The notes beneath the pieces were generated by a model that saw only the letters and a list, made by a program, of their open reading frames with translations, had not been told where the DNA came from and ran no database searches. Both the position numbers and the translations under genes were made by a program. Below, piece by piece: positions 1-7,398 of a DNA stretch of 42,883 bases (its first letter is position 1; every line of letters starts with the position of its first letter). The stretch is taken from assembly GCA_023422565.1 (NCBI GenBank), contig JAFAGR010000093.1:1-42883 (forward strand). The letters are read 5' to 3'. This stretch comes from Bacteroidota bacterium (GTDB lineage: Bacteria > Bacteroidota > Bacteroidia > Chitinophagales > Chitinophagaceae).

Positions 1-27
1 ATTTACGATTTACGATTTACGATTTAT
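1..27. repeat. Simple tandem repeat, unit atttacg
   Basis: There are about 3.7 copies of the 7-mer atttacg at the very edge of the window, so the array may extend further left. Related words (tacgattta, cgtaaatcgtacat) recur near 160-180, 700-715 and 16066-16110, always between genes. Confidence 0.85.
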
Positions 28-768
28 TGCATCTGACTAAGATAAATCAGAAAGGGGCTCAAAAGTACATACCTCCCTGACGGTTTAAATTTTTATTAGC
101 GGCAGTTACAAAAATAGACTCGAATGCGATGGGCTGGAATTGTGGGATGGCTGAATCTGGGAGTTACGGATTACGATACACTACTGTCCGGTTAAAATGG
201 GGGACAAATCTTTCAAAGCTTCAGATAGCGCGTGTTGAGAGGATTTTTAATCAGGAGGGCTTGTAACGTGATTCAGGGCGTTTCACACGAAGGAAATATA
301 CAAGACAGACAAATGGGGGCGATGTATTGACAGCATATCCTGGCCAATGCATTTTTACGGTGCACCATAATAACCCCACAAGCGCATTGAACGCAGACTT
401 CCGATCAAAACAGCCACGCTAAAATGCCAAAAACAACAAGGAAGGTTCCTCAATAATCTTGTTTCATTACCGGTAGAGGGTTGAATCTTTAATGAAATCA
501 AAGGAAAATCTTTGAAAGATGAAGGCCTTCAAAAAATGCTATTGCTTCCTAAACTTGAGCAACATGCGGTTATGGGGCTGTTATGGTGCATCGGGCTTTA
601 GGGTGGAAAATTGTCAGGAAGAAGTTATTCAAGAAACCGCAATAACCAAAACAAAGGTGCGGATTTTTTAACTTTTAAAATTTCCCCGGAACATCGATGA
701 TCACGATATACGATTTAAAATGGGGGTACAATTGGCTATTTCAACTTATAGATTAATAATCAAACCCT

Positions 769-862
769 GCGTGAGGGATAGCGGCGGTACCCCGGCCCGC
801 CAGGCGGGGCGGAGTAAAGCCAATAGCCCGACAGCGGCCGACCGGCGGCCGGTGGCACGCCC
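769..862 (-). repeat. Structured intergenic repeat, copy 1 of 3 (closing stem plus two hairpins)
   Basis: Read on the minus strand it begins GGGCGTG, has the middle word TCGGGCTAT and ends ATCCCTCACGC. The ends can pair (GCGTG with CACGC). The two segments between are GC-rich palindromes, including CCCGCC-T-GGCGGG. The copies at 2094-2167 and 37254-37323 have the same plan but use GCGTT/AACGC as closing stem, so the terminal pair covaries. It is the longest copy, 94 bp against 70-74 bp, and its first hairpin is less regular. Confidence 0.65.
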
Positions 863-948
863 TGAGTCGAACCGTCAAACCATCAAACCATTAAACTAAT
901 TAACATTCGTGTATAACTTCATTAACTACTATCGCATACGTTTTGCGT

Positions 949-956
949 TAAATTTG
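949..956 (+). promoter_or_regulatory. Probable -7 element for the cyanophycinase gene
   Basis: TAAATTTG matches the Bacteroidota -7 consensus TAnnTTTG and lies 21 bp before the ATG. I see no good TTTG-type -33 element at the expected distance, so the call is tentative. Confidence 0.4.
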
Positions 957-977
957 CGTTAACCAGAAAAGCCTCGA

Positions 978-1874
978 ATGTCAATTGCCAAAGGAAAACT
1001 CTTCGCCATCGGAGGCGCGGAGGATAAGGGTACAGACCTTGAGAAAGGGGAGATCCAACGCAATAATCTCAATTTTTTTGAACTCGGCATCCTTCGCCGG
1101 ATAGTAGAAGAGATCGGCGGCACCGACAGCCGCATAGAAGTGATCACTACAGCAAGCATGATTCCGCATGAAGTGGGCGATAATTATCTCAATGCATTTC
1201 GCAAAATCGGCAGCAATGATGTGGGTGTGATGCATATCCGAAACCGGCACGATGCAGGCCAGGAAGAGTTTGTTGAACGCATCAGGAATTGCGATGCGGT
1301 GATGTTCAGCGGCGGAAATCAAATGCGCCTTACCAGCACCTTTGGCGGAATGCCACTGCAGGATATCATCATGCGCCGTTATCACGAGGAAGAAAACTTC
1401 GTGGTTGCCGGAACCTCAGCAGGCGCCATGGCCATGAGTAATACCATGATCTATGAAGGAAATGCAACACGCGCACATTTGAAAGGTGAGGTGAAGATCA
1501 CTACCGGACTTGCATTTATGCGCGATGTGATCTTTGACTCGCACTTTGAAAAACGCGGCCGCTTCGGCAGGCTTGCACAGGCTGTTTCTGCAAATCCTTC
1601 CTGCATTGGTATTGGCCTTGGAGAAGACACAGGCATGCTCATTACCGGTGGCAATAAAATGGAAGCCATCGGCTCCGGACTTGTAATGATCATAGACGGG
1701 CACGATATCCGCCACAGCAATATCGCCGACATACCGGATGGCAACCCCATCAGCATAGAAAATTTAAAAGTGCATTTTTGCGAAAAAGGAAATGGCTACA
1801 TGGTGAAAGAAAGAATCTTCATCCCCGAAGTAGAGATCGGTGCCGTGGTGGCAAAGCAGGTACATGTGGAGTAA
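978..1874 (+). CDS. cphB: Cyanophycinase-like serine peptidase (family S51)
   Basis: Cyanophycinases hydrolyse cyanophycin (multi-L-arginyl-poly-L-aspartate) to Asp-Arg dipeptides in the cytoplasm. The 298-residue protein has the family landmarks: an N-terminal FAIGGAED segment, FSGGNQMR near residue 115, and the nucleophile motif GTSAGAM with Ser147. There is no signal peptide. Length fits family S51. The start at 978 follows a TAAATTTG box. In many Bacteroidota a cyanophycin synthetase or isoaspartyl peptidase is adjacent; here no such gene lies in the window, so a role in general beta-aspartyl peptide turnover remains possible. The fold assignment is firm, the substrate inferred. Confidence 0.88.
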   Translation: MSIAKGKLFAIGGAEDKGTDLEKGEIQRNNLNFFELGILRRIVEEIGGTDSRIEVITTASMIPHEVGDNYLNAFRKIGSNDVGVMHIRNRHDAGQEEFVERIRNCDAVMFSGGNQMRLTSTFGGMPLQDIIMRRYHEEENFVVAGTSAGAMAMSNTMIYEGNATRAHLKGEVKITTGLAFMRDVIFDSHFEKRGRFGRLAQAVSANPSCIGIGLGEDTGMLITGGNKMEAIGSGLVMIIDGHDIRHSNIADIPDGNPISIENLKVHFCEKGNGYMVKERIFIPEVEIGAVVAKQVHVE

Positions 1875-1889
1875 ATGCAAATGTGCTGA

Positions 1890-1935
1890 TCGAGACGACG
1901 CGAAGCGTGTCTCGATGCCGACCGCAGCGTCGGCA
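1890..1935. repeat. 46-bp double-hairpin element, copy A
   Basis: Two adjacent hairpins fill exactly 46 bp. The first has stem TCGAGAC/GTCTCGA with inner stem ACGC/GCGT around GAA; the second is TGCCGAC-CGCAGC-GTCGGCA. It is flanked by aaatgtgctga and tttg, which occur joined without the element at 21290-21304. Copies B and C are at 21004-21049 and 21464-21509. Confidence 0.8.
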
Positions 1936-2060
1936 TTTGGAGATTGAGACGCAGCCTTGCTGGTTTTAAACAAACCGAAGCGTCTGTTCTCGATGCCGGC
2001 CAAAGCGTCGGGCATGTGCTGATGTGCAAATTTGCTGGAGGTGACCGAATCTCGCTGTAA
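1936..2060. repeat. Degenerate relative of the double-hairpin element
   Basis: Around 1951-2014 a longer, less regular version can be read: AGACGC ... AGCGTCT enclosing GGTTT/AAACC, then TCTCGATGCCGG and an imperfect ATGCC/GGCAT hairpin. It shares the words tctcgatgccg and agcgtc with copies A-C but has diverged. Simple-repeat words (gatgtgcaaatttgctgg) follow. Confidence 0.45.
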
Positions 2061-2093
2061 TCAAACTCCCGCATTCAATCATGATTTCAATTT

Positions 2094-2167
2094 GGGCGTT
2101 CCCCCCGACCGAAGCGTCGGGGGTCGGGCCATCTGTCCGCCGGAGGCGGACTGCCTGTCCCTAACGC
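2094..2167 (+). repeat. Structured intergenic repeat, copy 2 of 3
   Basis: The 74-bp element begins GGGCGTT and ends CCCTAACGC, so GCGTT and AACGC can pair. Inside are hairpin I, CCCCCGAC-CGAAGC-GTCGGGGG, the joining word TCGGGCCAT, and hairpin II, GTCCGCC-GGA-GGCGGAC, followed by TGCCTGTCCCTAACGC. The joining and terminal words match the copy at 37254, while the hairpin stems differ but stay paired. Confidence 0.75.
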
Positions 2168-2229
2168 GGGCCTGCCGGATTGTTTGAAGGTAGGAATGGT
2201 AAATTGGTTGAAATCGCTGTGCCTGGGCT

Positions 2230-2757
2230 GGTGTTATCACCTCTTGAATGTCCCTGCAGGTGTTATCACCTGCAGGTTATCGCACCTCTCTTGAGTGCCT
2301 GTGCAGGTGTTATCACCTGCAGGTTAACGCACCTCTCTTAAGTGCCCATGCAGGTATTATCGTCTGAATGATGTTGACTTCCTATGCAGGTGTCATCACC
2401 TTTCTGTCATTAAATGCCCATGCGGGTGTTATCGTCTGCATGTTGTTGAGTGCCTATGCAGGTGTTATCACCTGCATGTTATCGCACCTCCGAATGCCTA
2501 TGCAGGTGTTATCACCGCATGTTGTTGAGTGCCCATGCAGGTATTATCGTCTGAATGATGTTGACTTCCTATGCAGGTGTCATCACCTTTCTGTCATTAA
2601 ATGCCTATGCAGGTGTTATCGTCGCATGATATTGACTGCCTATGCAGGTGTCATCACCTTTCTGTCATTAAGTGCCCGTGCAGGTGTTATCACCTGCAGG
2701 TTATCACACCTCTTGAGTGCCCATGCAGGTGTTTTCACCTGCATGTTATCGTACCCC
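2230..2757. repeat. Palindromic tandem repeat array, about 13 units
   Basis: Units of mostly 36 bp, some lengthened by about 11 bp (cgcacctctct) to 45-47 bp, follow each other without spacers. The typical unit reads tgagtgcccatgcaggtg-ttat-cacctgcatgttat; its centre, GCAGGTG-TTAT-CACCTGC, is a perfect 7-bp hairpin with a four-base loop. Variants with cgtctgaatg or cacctttctg break the palindrome. Segments 2341-2417 and 2528-2604 are almost identical with an offset of 187 bp, indicating a block duplication. A 174-codon open frame crosses the array, but unit lengths that are not multiples of three shift its phase, so I treat it as non-coding. Confidence 0.85.
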
Positions 2758-3005
2758 TGCCCATTAATCATTTTAGGAATGAAAAATCTGTATTATCCAG
2801 CGGGAACTTTTCCAATGCTTCCCCATAATAGACGTTTGAAAATGGTTATTGCAAAAAAAATTTCGGAACTTTTCTGTGGGGATAGGGGATAACGCTACCC
2901 CGGGGAGAAGGTTGTTTTGAATGTTGAATAGCTTGCCCGCCTTTGGAGGGTTAGATGATTGATGCTCATTAAACCAAACCTCTATTATACCCATAACTCT
3001 GCTTA

Positions 3006-3491
3006 ATGCGAATCTTCCTCTACAACAAAAATCGTGTAATGCTTACCGTTATTCTGGCAACTGCCGGTTGGTTTTACCTGCCCATGCTTTTTAAAATGAT
3101 CACTTACGAGCATGCTATTGGTCGCTATGTCAGCAAAGAATATGAGGTGCGCGAGGAACACTATGCAGGTAGCAGAAAGCCGCTGACAGAAAAATTATAC
3201 ATTGCGGTTATCAAATTCAATTACAACGGTAAAGACTATACTTTCAGGGCAGGCGATTACCTAAGCGAGGGAATTGAATTTGGAGATTATGTACCGGTGC
3301 GTTTCAATTCGGGTAATCCTGAAAATGCATTTGTGAACACTTTCCTGGGATATTGGGCTTATCCGCTTTTTTATGTTATACCGATCATTGTAATTTCTTC
3401 AGGCGTCGTTCTGGCAATTGAAATGCGGCTCGCCCGGAGAAAGAATCAAATGTTTTCTGATTCAGGAATAGCTATTAAGTTAGACACTTAA
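3006..3491 (+). CDS. Small membrane protein, DUF3592-like
   Basis: The 161-residue protein has one hydrophobic segment near residues 12-33, a hydrophilic middle of about 75 residues rich in beta-type sequence (FNYNGKDYTFRAGDYL ... VPVRFNSGNPENAF), and a second hydrophobic segment near 115-140 ending in a basic tail. Two membrane helices around an extracytoplasmic domain with a 'VxYNPxNPxxA'-like stretch is the layout of DUF3592 proteins, whose function is unknown. It stands alone after the repeat region. A later start at 3039 (MLTVIL) is possible. The family call is from pattern only. Confidence 0.7.
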   Translation: MRIFLYNKNRVMLTVILATAGWFYLPMLFKMITYEHAIGRYVSKEYEVREEHYAGSRKPLTEKLYIAVIKFNYNGKDYTFRAGDYLSEGIEFGDYVPVRFNSGNPENAFVNTFLGYWAYPLFYVIPIIVISSGVVLAIEMRLARRKNQMFSDSGIAIKLDT

Positions 3492-3548
3492 TTAGTTAAA
3501 GGAATTTTGGGTTATGCAGTTGGATAGTTTACAATCGGGTTGTAGTAG

Positions 3549-3745
3549 TTGAAAGCATCTTCTGCGCACCTCTGCGCATTAAACTGTTCGATAAAAAATT
3601 TTAAGACTGAAGAATCTGCGCCCATCAGCGGAAGCCATTGCCTCGCTCCGAATATTTCCCGCAGAGATCCGCAGACCAATACACCGCAGATTGCGCGAAT
3701 TTCAGCCCATCCAGGCCTTCTCGCCTGCATTTATGCAGGTTCCGA
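3549..3745. repeat. Intergenic CTGCGC-type repeat cluster
   Basis: The leader of the hydrolase gene is made of related words in both orientations: cttctgcgcacctctgcgc and aatctgcgcccatcagcgg forward, cccgcagagatccgcagacc and accgcagattgcgcg in reverse sense. A short hairpin (cctgca-ttta-tgcagg) follows at 3723-3738. The open frame across it is an upstream extension of the hydrolase frame and not, I think, translated. Confidence 0.55.
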
Positions 3746-3788
3746 ACTGAACACGGCATGCTTTTTTGAGCATTTACCAAAAACAGCA

Positions 3789-4787
3789 ATGAAAAAACTC
3801 ATCCTTTCAATTGTTATTTCTTTTGCATTCTTAACCTCCTTTCCGCAACAGAAATTAATTCCGTTAGATAAATATCTCACTACTATTAAATATCCTTTTC
3901 CGGAAAAATTTCACGTGTTTAAATCGCAAGGGCAGGAGATGAAAATGGCCTATGTAGATGTATTTCCAACAAGTAACGCAAATGGAAAAGTTGTGCTGCT
4001 GTTGCATGGAAAAAATTTCAACATTGCATATTGGGAGCAAACGATTAACGAATTGACAAAAAACGGATTTCGCGTTATTGCAGTTGATCAAGTCGGGTTT
4101 GGAAAATCAACCAAGCCTGAAAATTACCAATTTAGTTTTCATCAACTGGCAGAAAATACAAAGTTGATTTTAGATAGTCTCAACATAAAAAAAGTGAGCG
4201 TTCTCGGGCATTCGATGGGCGGCATGCTGGCCACGCGTTTTGCATTGATGTACCCGGAAATGACAGAGAAACTTGTTCTCGAGAATCCGATCGGGCTTGA
4301 AGACTACAAAGTACTTGCGCCTTATCAAACCCTCGACAAAAATTATCAAAGCGAATTAAAGAATACAGTGGAGAGTTATCGTAATTATCAGTTGAAGTTC
4401 TATTACGATAATAAATGGAAACCGGATTATGATCAATGGCTGAACTTGTTAGCAGGGTGGACGCTTCATAAAGATTATCCCATTGTCGCATGGAATGCAG
4501 CACTTACTACCGACATGATCTTTACGCAACCGGTGGTGTACGAGTTCAAGAATATCAAGTGCCCAACCTTGCTCATCATCGGTACGCGCGATCGAACCGC
4601 TATTGGAAGGGAAAGAGCGCCGAAAGATATTCAGGAAAAAATGGGATTGTACAATGAACTCGGCAAGAAAACGCAGCAGGCCATTCCAAATTCAGAACTC
4701 GTTGAATTAGCTGATGTCGGTCATATGCCGCACATAGAAGTGTTTGACAAGTTTATTGAACCGCTTGTGGAGTTTCTGAAAAAGTAA
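3789..4787 (+). CDS. Exported alpha/beta-hydrolase
   Basis: The 332-residue protein starts with a signal peptide (MKKLILSIVISFAFLTSFPQQ), which is why I choose 3789 and not the longer frame that would begin in repeat DNA at 3549. The alpha/beta-hydrolase core is clear: HGKNF oxyanion-hole region, DQVGFGKS, the nucleophile elbow GHSMGG with Ser142, an acidic residue in GTRDRT, and the C-terminal His in GHMPH. A cap domain lies near residues 165-245. Substrate is unknown; relatives include esterases, haloalkane dehalogenase-like and C-C bond hydrolases. It probably acts in the periplasm. No operon partner is evident. Confidence 0.87.
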   Translation: MKKLILSIVISFAFLTSFPQQKLIPLDKYLTTIKYPFPEKFHVFKSQGQEMKMAYVDVFPTSNANGKVVLLLHGKNFNIAYWEQTINELTKNGFRVIAVDQVGFGKSTKPENYQFSFHQLAENTKLILDSLNIKKVSVLGHSMGGMLATRFALMYPEMTEKLVLENPIGLEDYKVLAPYQTLDKNYQSELKNTVESYRNYQLKFYYDNKWKPDYDQWLNLLAGWTLHKDYPIVAWNAALTTDMIFTQPVVYEFKNIKCPTLLIIGTRDRTAIGRERAPKDIQEKMGLYNELGKKTQQAIPNSELVELADVGHMPHIEVFDKFIEPLVEFLKK

Positions 4788-4822
4788 AAATGCAAACGGT
4801 GCAGAATGGAGGCTGAGAGAAT

Positions 4823-4960
4823 CTACTTATTCCGGTACTTTTTGATGCGCTGCAACTCTTCAACGTCGGCCATGTCTTTCAATCTTTGAGAAGTGGCTTT
4901 AGAATGTTTTAGCAACGCGTTTATCATCTCCAGGTGTTCCTCAAGAAACAGGTTCACCAT
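4823..4960 (-). pseudogene. Internally deleted nucleotidyltransferase remnant
   Basis: A 45-codon frame reads MVNLFLEEHLEMINALLKH, then ATSQRLKDMADVEELQRIKK. From memory, Bacteroidota MNT-like nucleotidyltransferases begin with a helix like the first part and end in a 'ATGRxKDLADVEELxxIKK' tail like the second, with about 100-150 residues of catalytic domain (the GSxxRG-type motif) between. That middle is missing in frame, so the product would be catalytically dead. Its start overlaps the end of the upstream frame by 20 bp, implying the pair was once translationally coupled. The interpretation rests on remembered family sequences. Confidence 0.55.
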
Positions 4961-5195
4961 ATGCGCGAAATTTTAAATTTTTATCCATTGCAGTTTTAAG
5001 CTGCTCAGCATATAAAAGTTTAATTCTTATAACTGCATTCGCGAGAAGTTGATATGGAGTCATTCCGGCCTTTTCTGCCGCGTCAGCTTCATTCATTTCT
5101 TCAAAAGAGGTAAACTTTCGTACCAGAGATCTGTCCCAGGTTATATCGGGTTCAGAGATGATGTCATTTTGTGCCTTACGGTTTTTCTTTTGCAT
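4941..5195 (-). CDS. Small conserved-type protein paired with a nucleotidyltransferase remnant
   Basis: The 84-residue protein has a basic, polar N-terminus (MQKKNRKAQND), then FTSFEEMNEADAAEKAGMTP and a helical LLANAVIRIKLLYAEQLK stretch. Small proteins with an FxSFEEMNEAD core are, as I remember them, encoded directly before nucleotidyltransferase genes in Bacteroidota, as here. There is no signal peptide or membrane segment. Its last 20 bp overlap the next frame. With the partner gutted, this may be an orphaned half of a toxin-antitoxin-like or nucleotidyltransferase module. Function unknown. Confidence 0.6.
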   Translation of the reverse strand: MQKKNRKAQNDIISEPDITWDRSLVRKFTSFEEMNEADAAEKAGMTPYQLLANAVIRIKLLYAEQLKTAMDKNLKFRAYGEPVS

Positions 5196-5325
5196 ACCTA
5201 CTACAATTTACGTAATTCCTGCCAGGAAGCAATGGCCTCGAGCACTGTTAAAAAGCCAACGATCTCAGAACCAAGAGTTCTTAAACGCGTTGATAGAACT
5301 GTATTTTTGACCAAAAAACTATCAA

Positions 5326-6618
5326 CTACAAACTAACCACTAAATAATAGTTCTTCTTACCCTTCTGCACCAATAAATATTTTCCATGCAACAACATCTT
5401 TTCGTCTATCCCTTGTTGTAAGTCAGTTATTTTTTCCCGGTTGATGCTTACTCCCCCGTTTTGCAACATTTTTCTGGCTTCACCCTTACTCGGAAAAATA
5501 TTCGTTTCTGCCAGGAAGGAAATTACGTCTATCCCTTGCCGTAAGTTAGCCAGTGGAAAATCCGTTTTCACAATTCCTTCCATGCTTTCAAGGTCTTCAG
5601 CGCTCATTTCAGTGATGGGTTTATCGGCATTGCTAAACAAACGTTTCGTGGTTTCTAACGCCGCCTGTAATTTCTCTTCACCATGCACAAGCCTTGTCAC
5701 TTCTTCCGCAAGTTTCTTCTGAAGAATGCGCTGCGAAAGGTCTTTATGATGTGCTTCTACCAGATCATTGATAACAGGCTGATCTAAAAAGGTAAATATT
5801 TTGATCCAACCTTCGGCATCGCTGTCAGACGCGTTCAGCCAGAACTGGTAAAAATGATAAGGTGTTGTCCGCTCTTCATCCAGCCAAATATTTCCGGCCT
5901 CTGTCTTTCCAAATTTTCCGCCGTCTGCTTTTTTCAACAGTGGACAGGTTAATGCAAAAGCCTCATTGCCTGATTTGCGCCTGATGAGTTCGGTTCCCGT
6001 AACAATGTTTCCCCACTGATCGCTTCCGCCTAATTGGAGTTTACAATTCTTGTGGGAGTTAAGCCAGTAAAAATCGTAACCCTGTATCAACTGGTAGCTG
6101 AATTCCGTAAAGCTCATTCCATTATTTCCTTCCAGCCTCTTCTTTACGCTATCTTTCGCCATCATGTAATTCACGGTGATGTGTTTCCCGGTGTCGCGAA
6201 TGAAATCAAGAAAGGAAATATTTTTAAACCAGTCGTAGTTGTTCACTACCTCCGCACGGTTAGGGATAGACGCATCAAAGTTCAGGTATTGTTCCAGTTG
6301 TTTCTGAATGCCCGCGAGGTTGAAACGCAGCGTTTCTTCATCGAGCATATTTCTTTCCTCGCTCTTAAAACTCGGGTCGCCCACCATCCCGGTGGCACCG
6401 CCCACCAGTGCAATCGGCTTGTGCCCGCAACGCTGCAAATGCATCAATAGAATAATTGGAACCAGGCTTCCGATATGCAGACTACTCGCCGTGGGGTCGA
6501 AACCCACATAACCGGTGGTCAATTCCTTCATCAGTTGTTCCTCGGTGCCGGGAGTGATATCCTGCACCATTCCGCGCCAGCTCAGTTCTTTTACCAGGTT
6601 TTTAAGTTCCGTTTTCAT
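5326..6618 (-). CDS. tyrS: Tyrosine--tRNA ligase
   Basis: This enzyme activates tyrosine with ATP and charges tRNA-Tyr in the cytoplasm. The 430-residue protein has the class I HIGH signature as HIGS (in SSLHIGSLVP near residue 48), the tyrosine-binding YQLIQGYDF and GGSDQWGN segments, the KMSKS-type loop as KFGKT, and a C-terminal S4-like RNA-binding domain (FPSKGEARKMLQNGGVSIN). Length is normal for bacterial TyrRS. It is transcribed alone, leftward, divergent from the exported protein at 6859. The matching tRNA-Tyr is at 21186. Confidence 0.97.
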   Translation of the reverse strand: MKTELKNLVKELSWRGMVQDITPGTEEQLMKELTTGYVGFDPTASSLHIGSLVPIILLMHLQRCGHKPIALVGGATGMVGDPSFKSEERNMLDEETLRFNLAGIQKQLEQYLNFDASIPNRAEVVNNYDWFKNISFLDFIRDTGKHITVNYMMAKDSVKKRLEGNNGMSFTEFSYQLIQGYDFYWLNSHKNCKLQLGGSDQWGNIVTGTELIRRKSGNEAFALTCPLLKKADGGKFGKTEAGNIWLDEERTTPYHFYQFWLNASDSDAEGWIKIFTFLDQPVINDLVEAHHKDLSQRILQKKLAEEVTRLVHGEEKLQAALETTKRLFSNADKPITEMSAEDLESMEGIVKTDFPLANLRQGIDVISFLAETNIFPSKGEARKMLQNGGVSINREKITDLQQGIDEKMLLHGKYLLVQKGKKNYYLVVSL

Positions 6619-6858
6619 GCGTGCAAATTTGCAGAATATTCGGCATGTCGGGCTAAAAATTTATCGCGGGCATTGCTTTACATGGCCTTCGTTTACCGGT
6701 AAAATATCAATGCTTTCGGGTGAAATAACCTTGCGCAAACTTTCAATGCGCACTTTCTTGCATACAGGAATCGGGGAATGGCCAACCCTGCATCCGGCGA
6801 GTAAACCTGTTCATCGCATGTTAATACAGGCATCCATAAAAATTTAATTCGTTCCCTT

Positions 6859-7341
6859 ATGAAACAGTTTTTCATTGCATTCGCCCTAGCCGTTACCGGG
6901 TGTTTTTTTGGGCTTGACCTATTAGCCCAAAAGCAAAACACGTGTATCTGGCACATTACTAAGTTGAATTTCAAAAAACCAAGAACTGATTGTAAACGAG
7001 GCTTCGGCCTGTGTATCAAAGATCATATGCATTACATAATCACTGATTTCAATGCAGGGGATTGTGAGTTTACAATTATGATCGGTGGCGAAGAACCCCG
7101 CGTTGTAAAAAATGAGGTGTTTGCCGGCGTGGCGATTTCAAAAAGCAAGCTAAGACTTGCCTTACCTAAAGAGATCATGGAAATGGAAGATTACAAAGAT
7201 GAAGACCTTTCTTTTCTTCCTATTGAAGAAAAGATTGTACTTTATGTGAATAATAAGCCATTCCGGGTGATCCGCCCTCAAAAAGCCCTAATGAAGGAAG
7301 AGGGTGGCTACCTGATCTACGATCTTGAACTGACCGATTGA
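6859..7341 (+). CDS. Small exported protein of unknown function
   Basis: The 160-residue protein has a probable signal peptide (MKQFFIAFALAVTGCFFGLDLLAQ) with cleavage near LLAQ-KQ. The mature part carries four cysteines in its first half (NTCIW, TDCKRG, GLCIKD, GDCEF), which could form two disulfides in the periplasm, then an acidic helix (KEIMEMEDYKDED). I do not recognise a family. A strong terminator follows directly, so it is probably a single-gene transcript. Confidence 0.7.
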   Translation: MKQFFIAFALAVTGCFFGLDLLAQKQNTCIWHITKLNFKKPRTDCKRGFGLCIKDHMHYIITDFNAGDCEFTIMIGGEEPRVVKNEVFAGVAISKSKLRLALPKEIMEMEDYKDEDLSFLPIEEKIVLYVNNKPFRVIRPQKALMKEEGGYLIYDLELTD

Positions 7342-7350
7342 TAACAACAG

Positions 7351-7387
7351 GAAGGTGTCGCGAAACATCGGCACCTTCTATTTTTTA
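7351..7387 (+). terminator. Rho-independent terminator
   Basis: The arms GAAGGTG and CACCTTC, with a further TCG/CGG part-stem, enclose about 10 bases and are followed by tattttttaa. It lies 9 bp after the stop codon at 7341. Confidence 0.8.
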
Positions 7388-7398
7388 ACAATGAAATC

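Larger units (their letters stand above)
1..977. other. Gene-less, repeat-rich region
   Basis: I see no convincing gene in this stretch; reading frames are short and broken. It opens with a 7-bp tandem repeat (unit atttacg). Two similar words, ttaaaatgggggac near 194 and ttaaaatgggggta near 715, flank about 500 bp that may be a decayed insertion sequence. A GC-rich structured repeat occupies 769-862. The last 100 bases are AT-rich and carry the promoter of the next gene. The region most resembles a dumping ground of decayed mobile DNA. Confidence 0.6.

Noticed and set aside
2230..2757. CRISPR array
   Set aside because: The repeats are directly adjacent, without unique spacers, vary in sequence and length, and no cas gene is nearby.
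2230..2757. Cluster of DnaA boxes (replication origin)
   Set aside because: The recurring ttatcacctgc and ttatcgcac do not match TTATNCACA, and no dnaA or dnaN gene is present.
2368..2892. 174-codon open frame across the palindromic array
   Set aside because: Units of 34, 36 and 45-47 bp shift the reading phase, the same repeats are read in different frames, and no signal, domain or start context supports translation.
3549..3788. N-terminal extension of the alpha/beta-hydrolase
   Set aside because: The 80 extra codons come from repeat DNA; a perfect signal peptide starts at 3789.
5286..5327. Terminator of tyrS
   Set aside because: GTTGATAG/CTATCAAC can pair, but the loop is over 20 bases, it overlaps the stop codon, and there is no proper T-tract on the minus strand.
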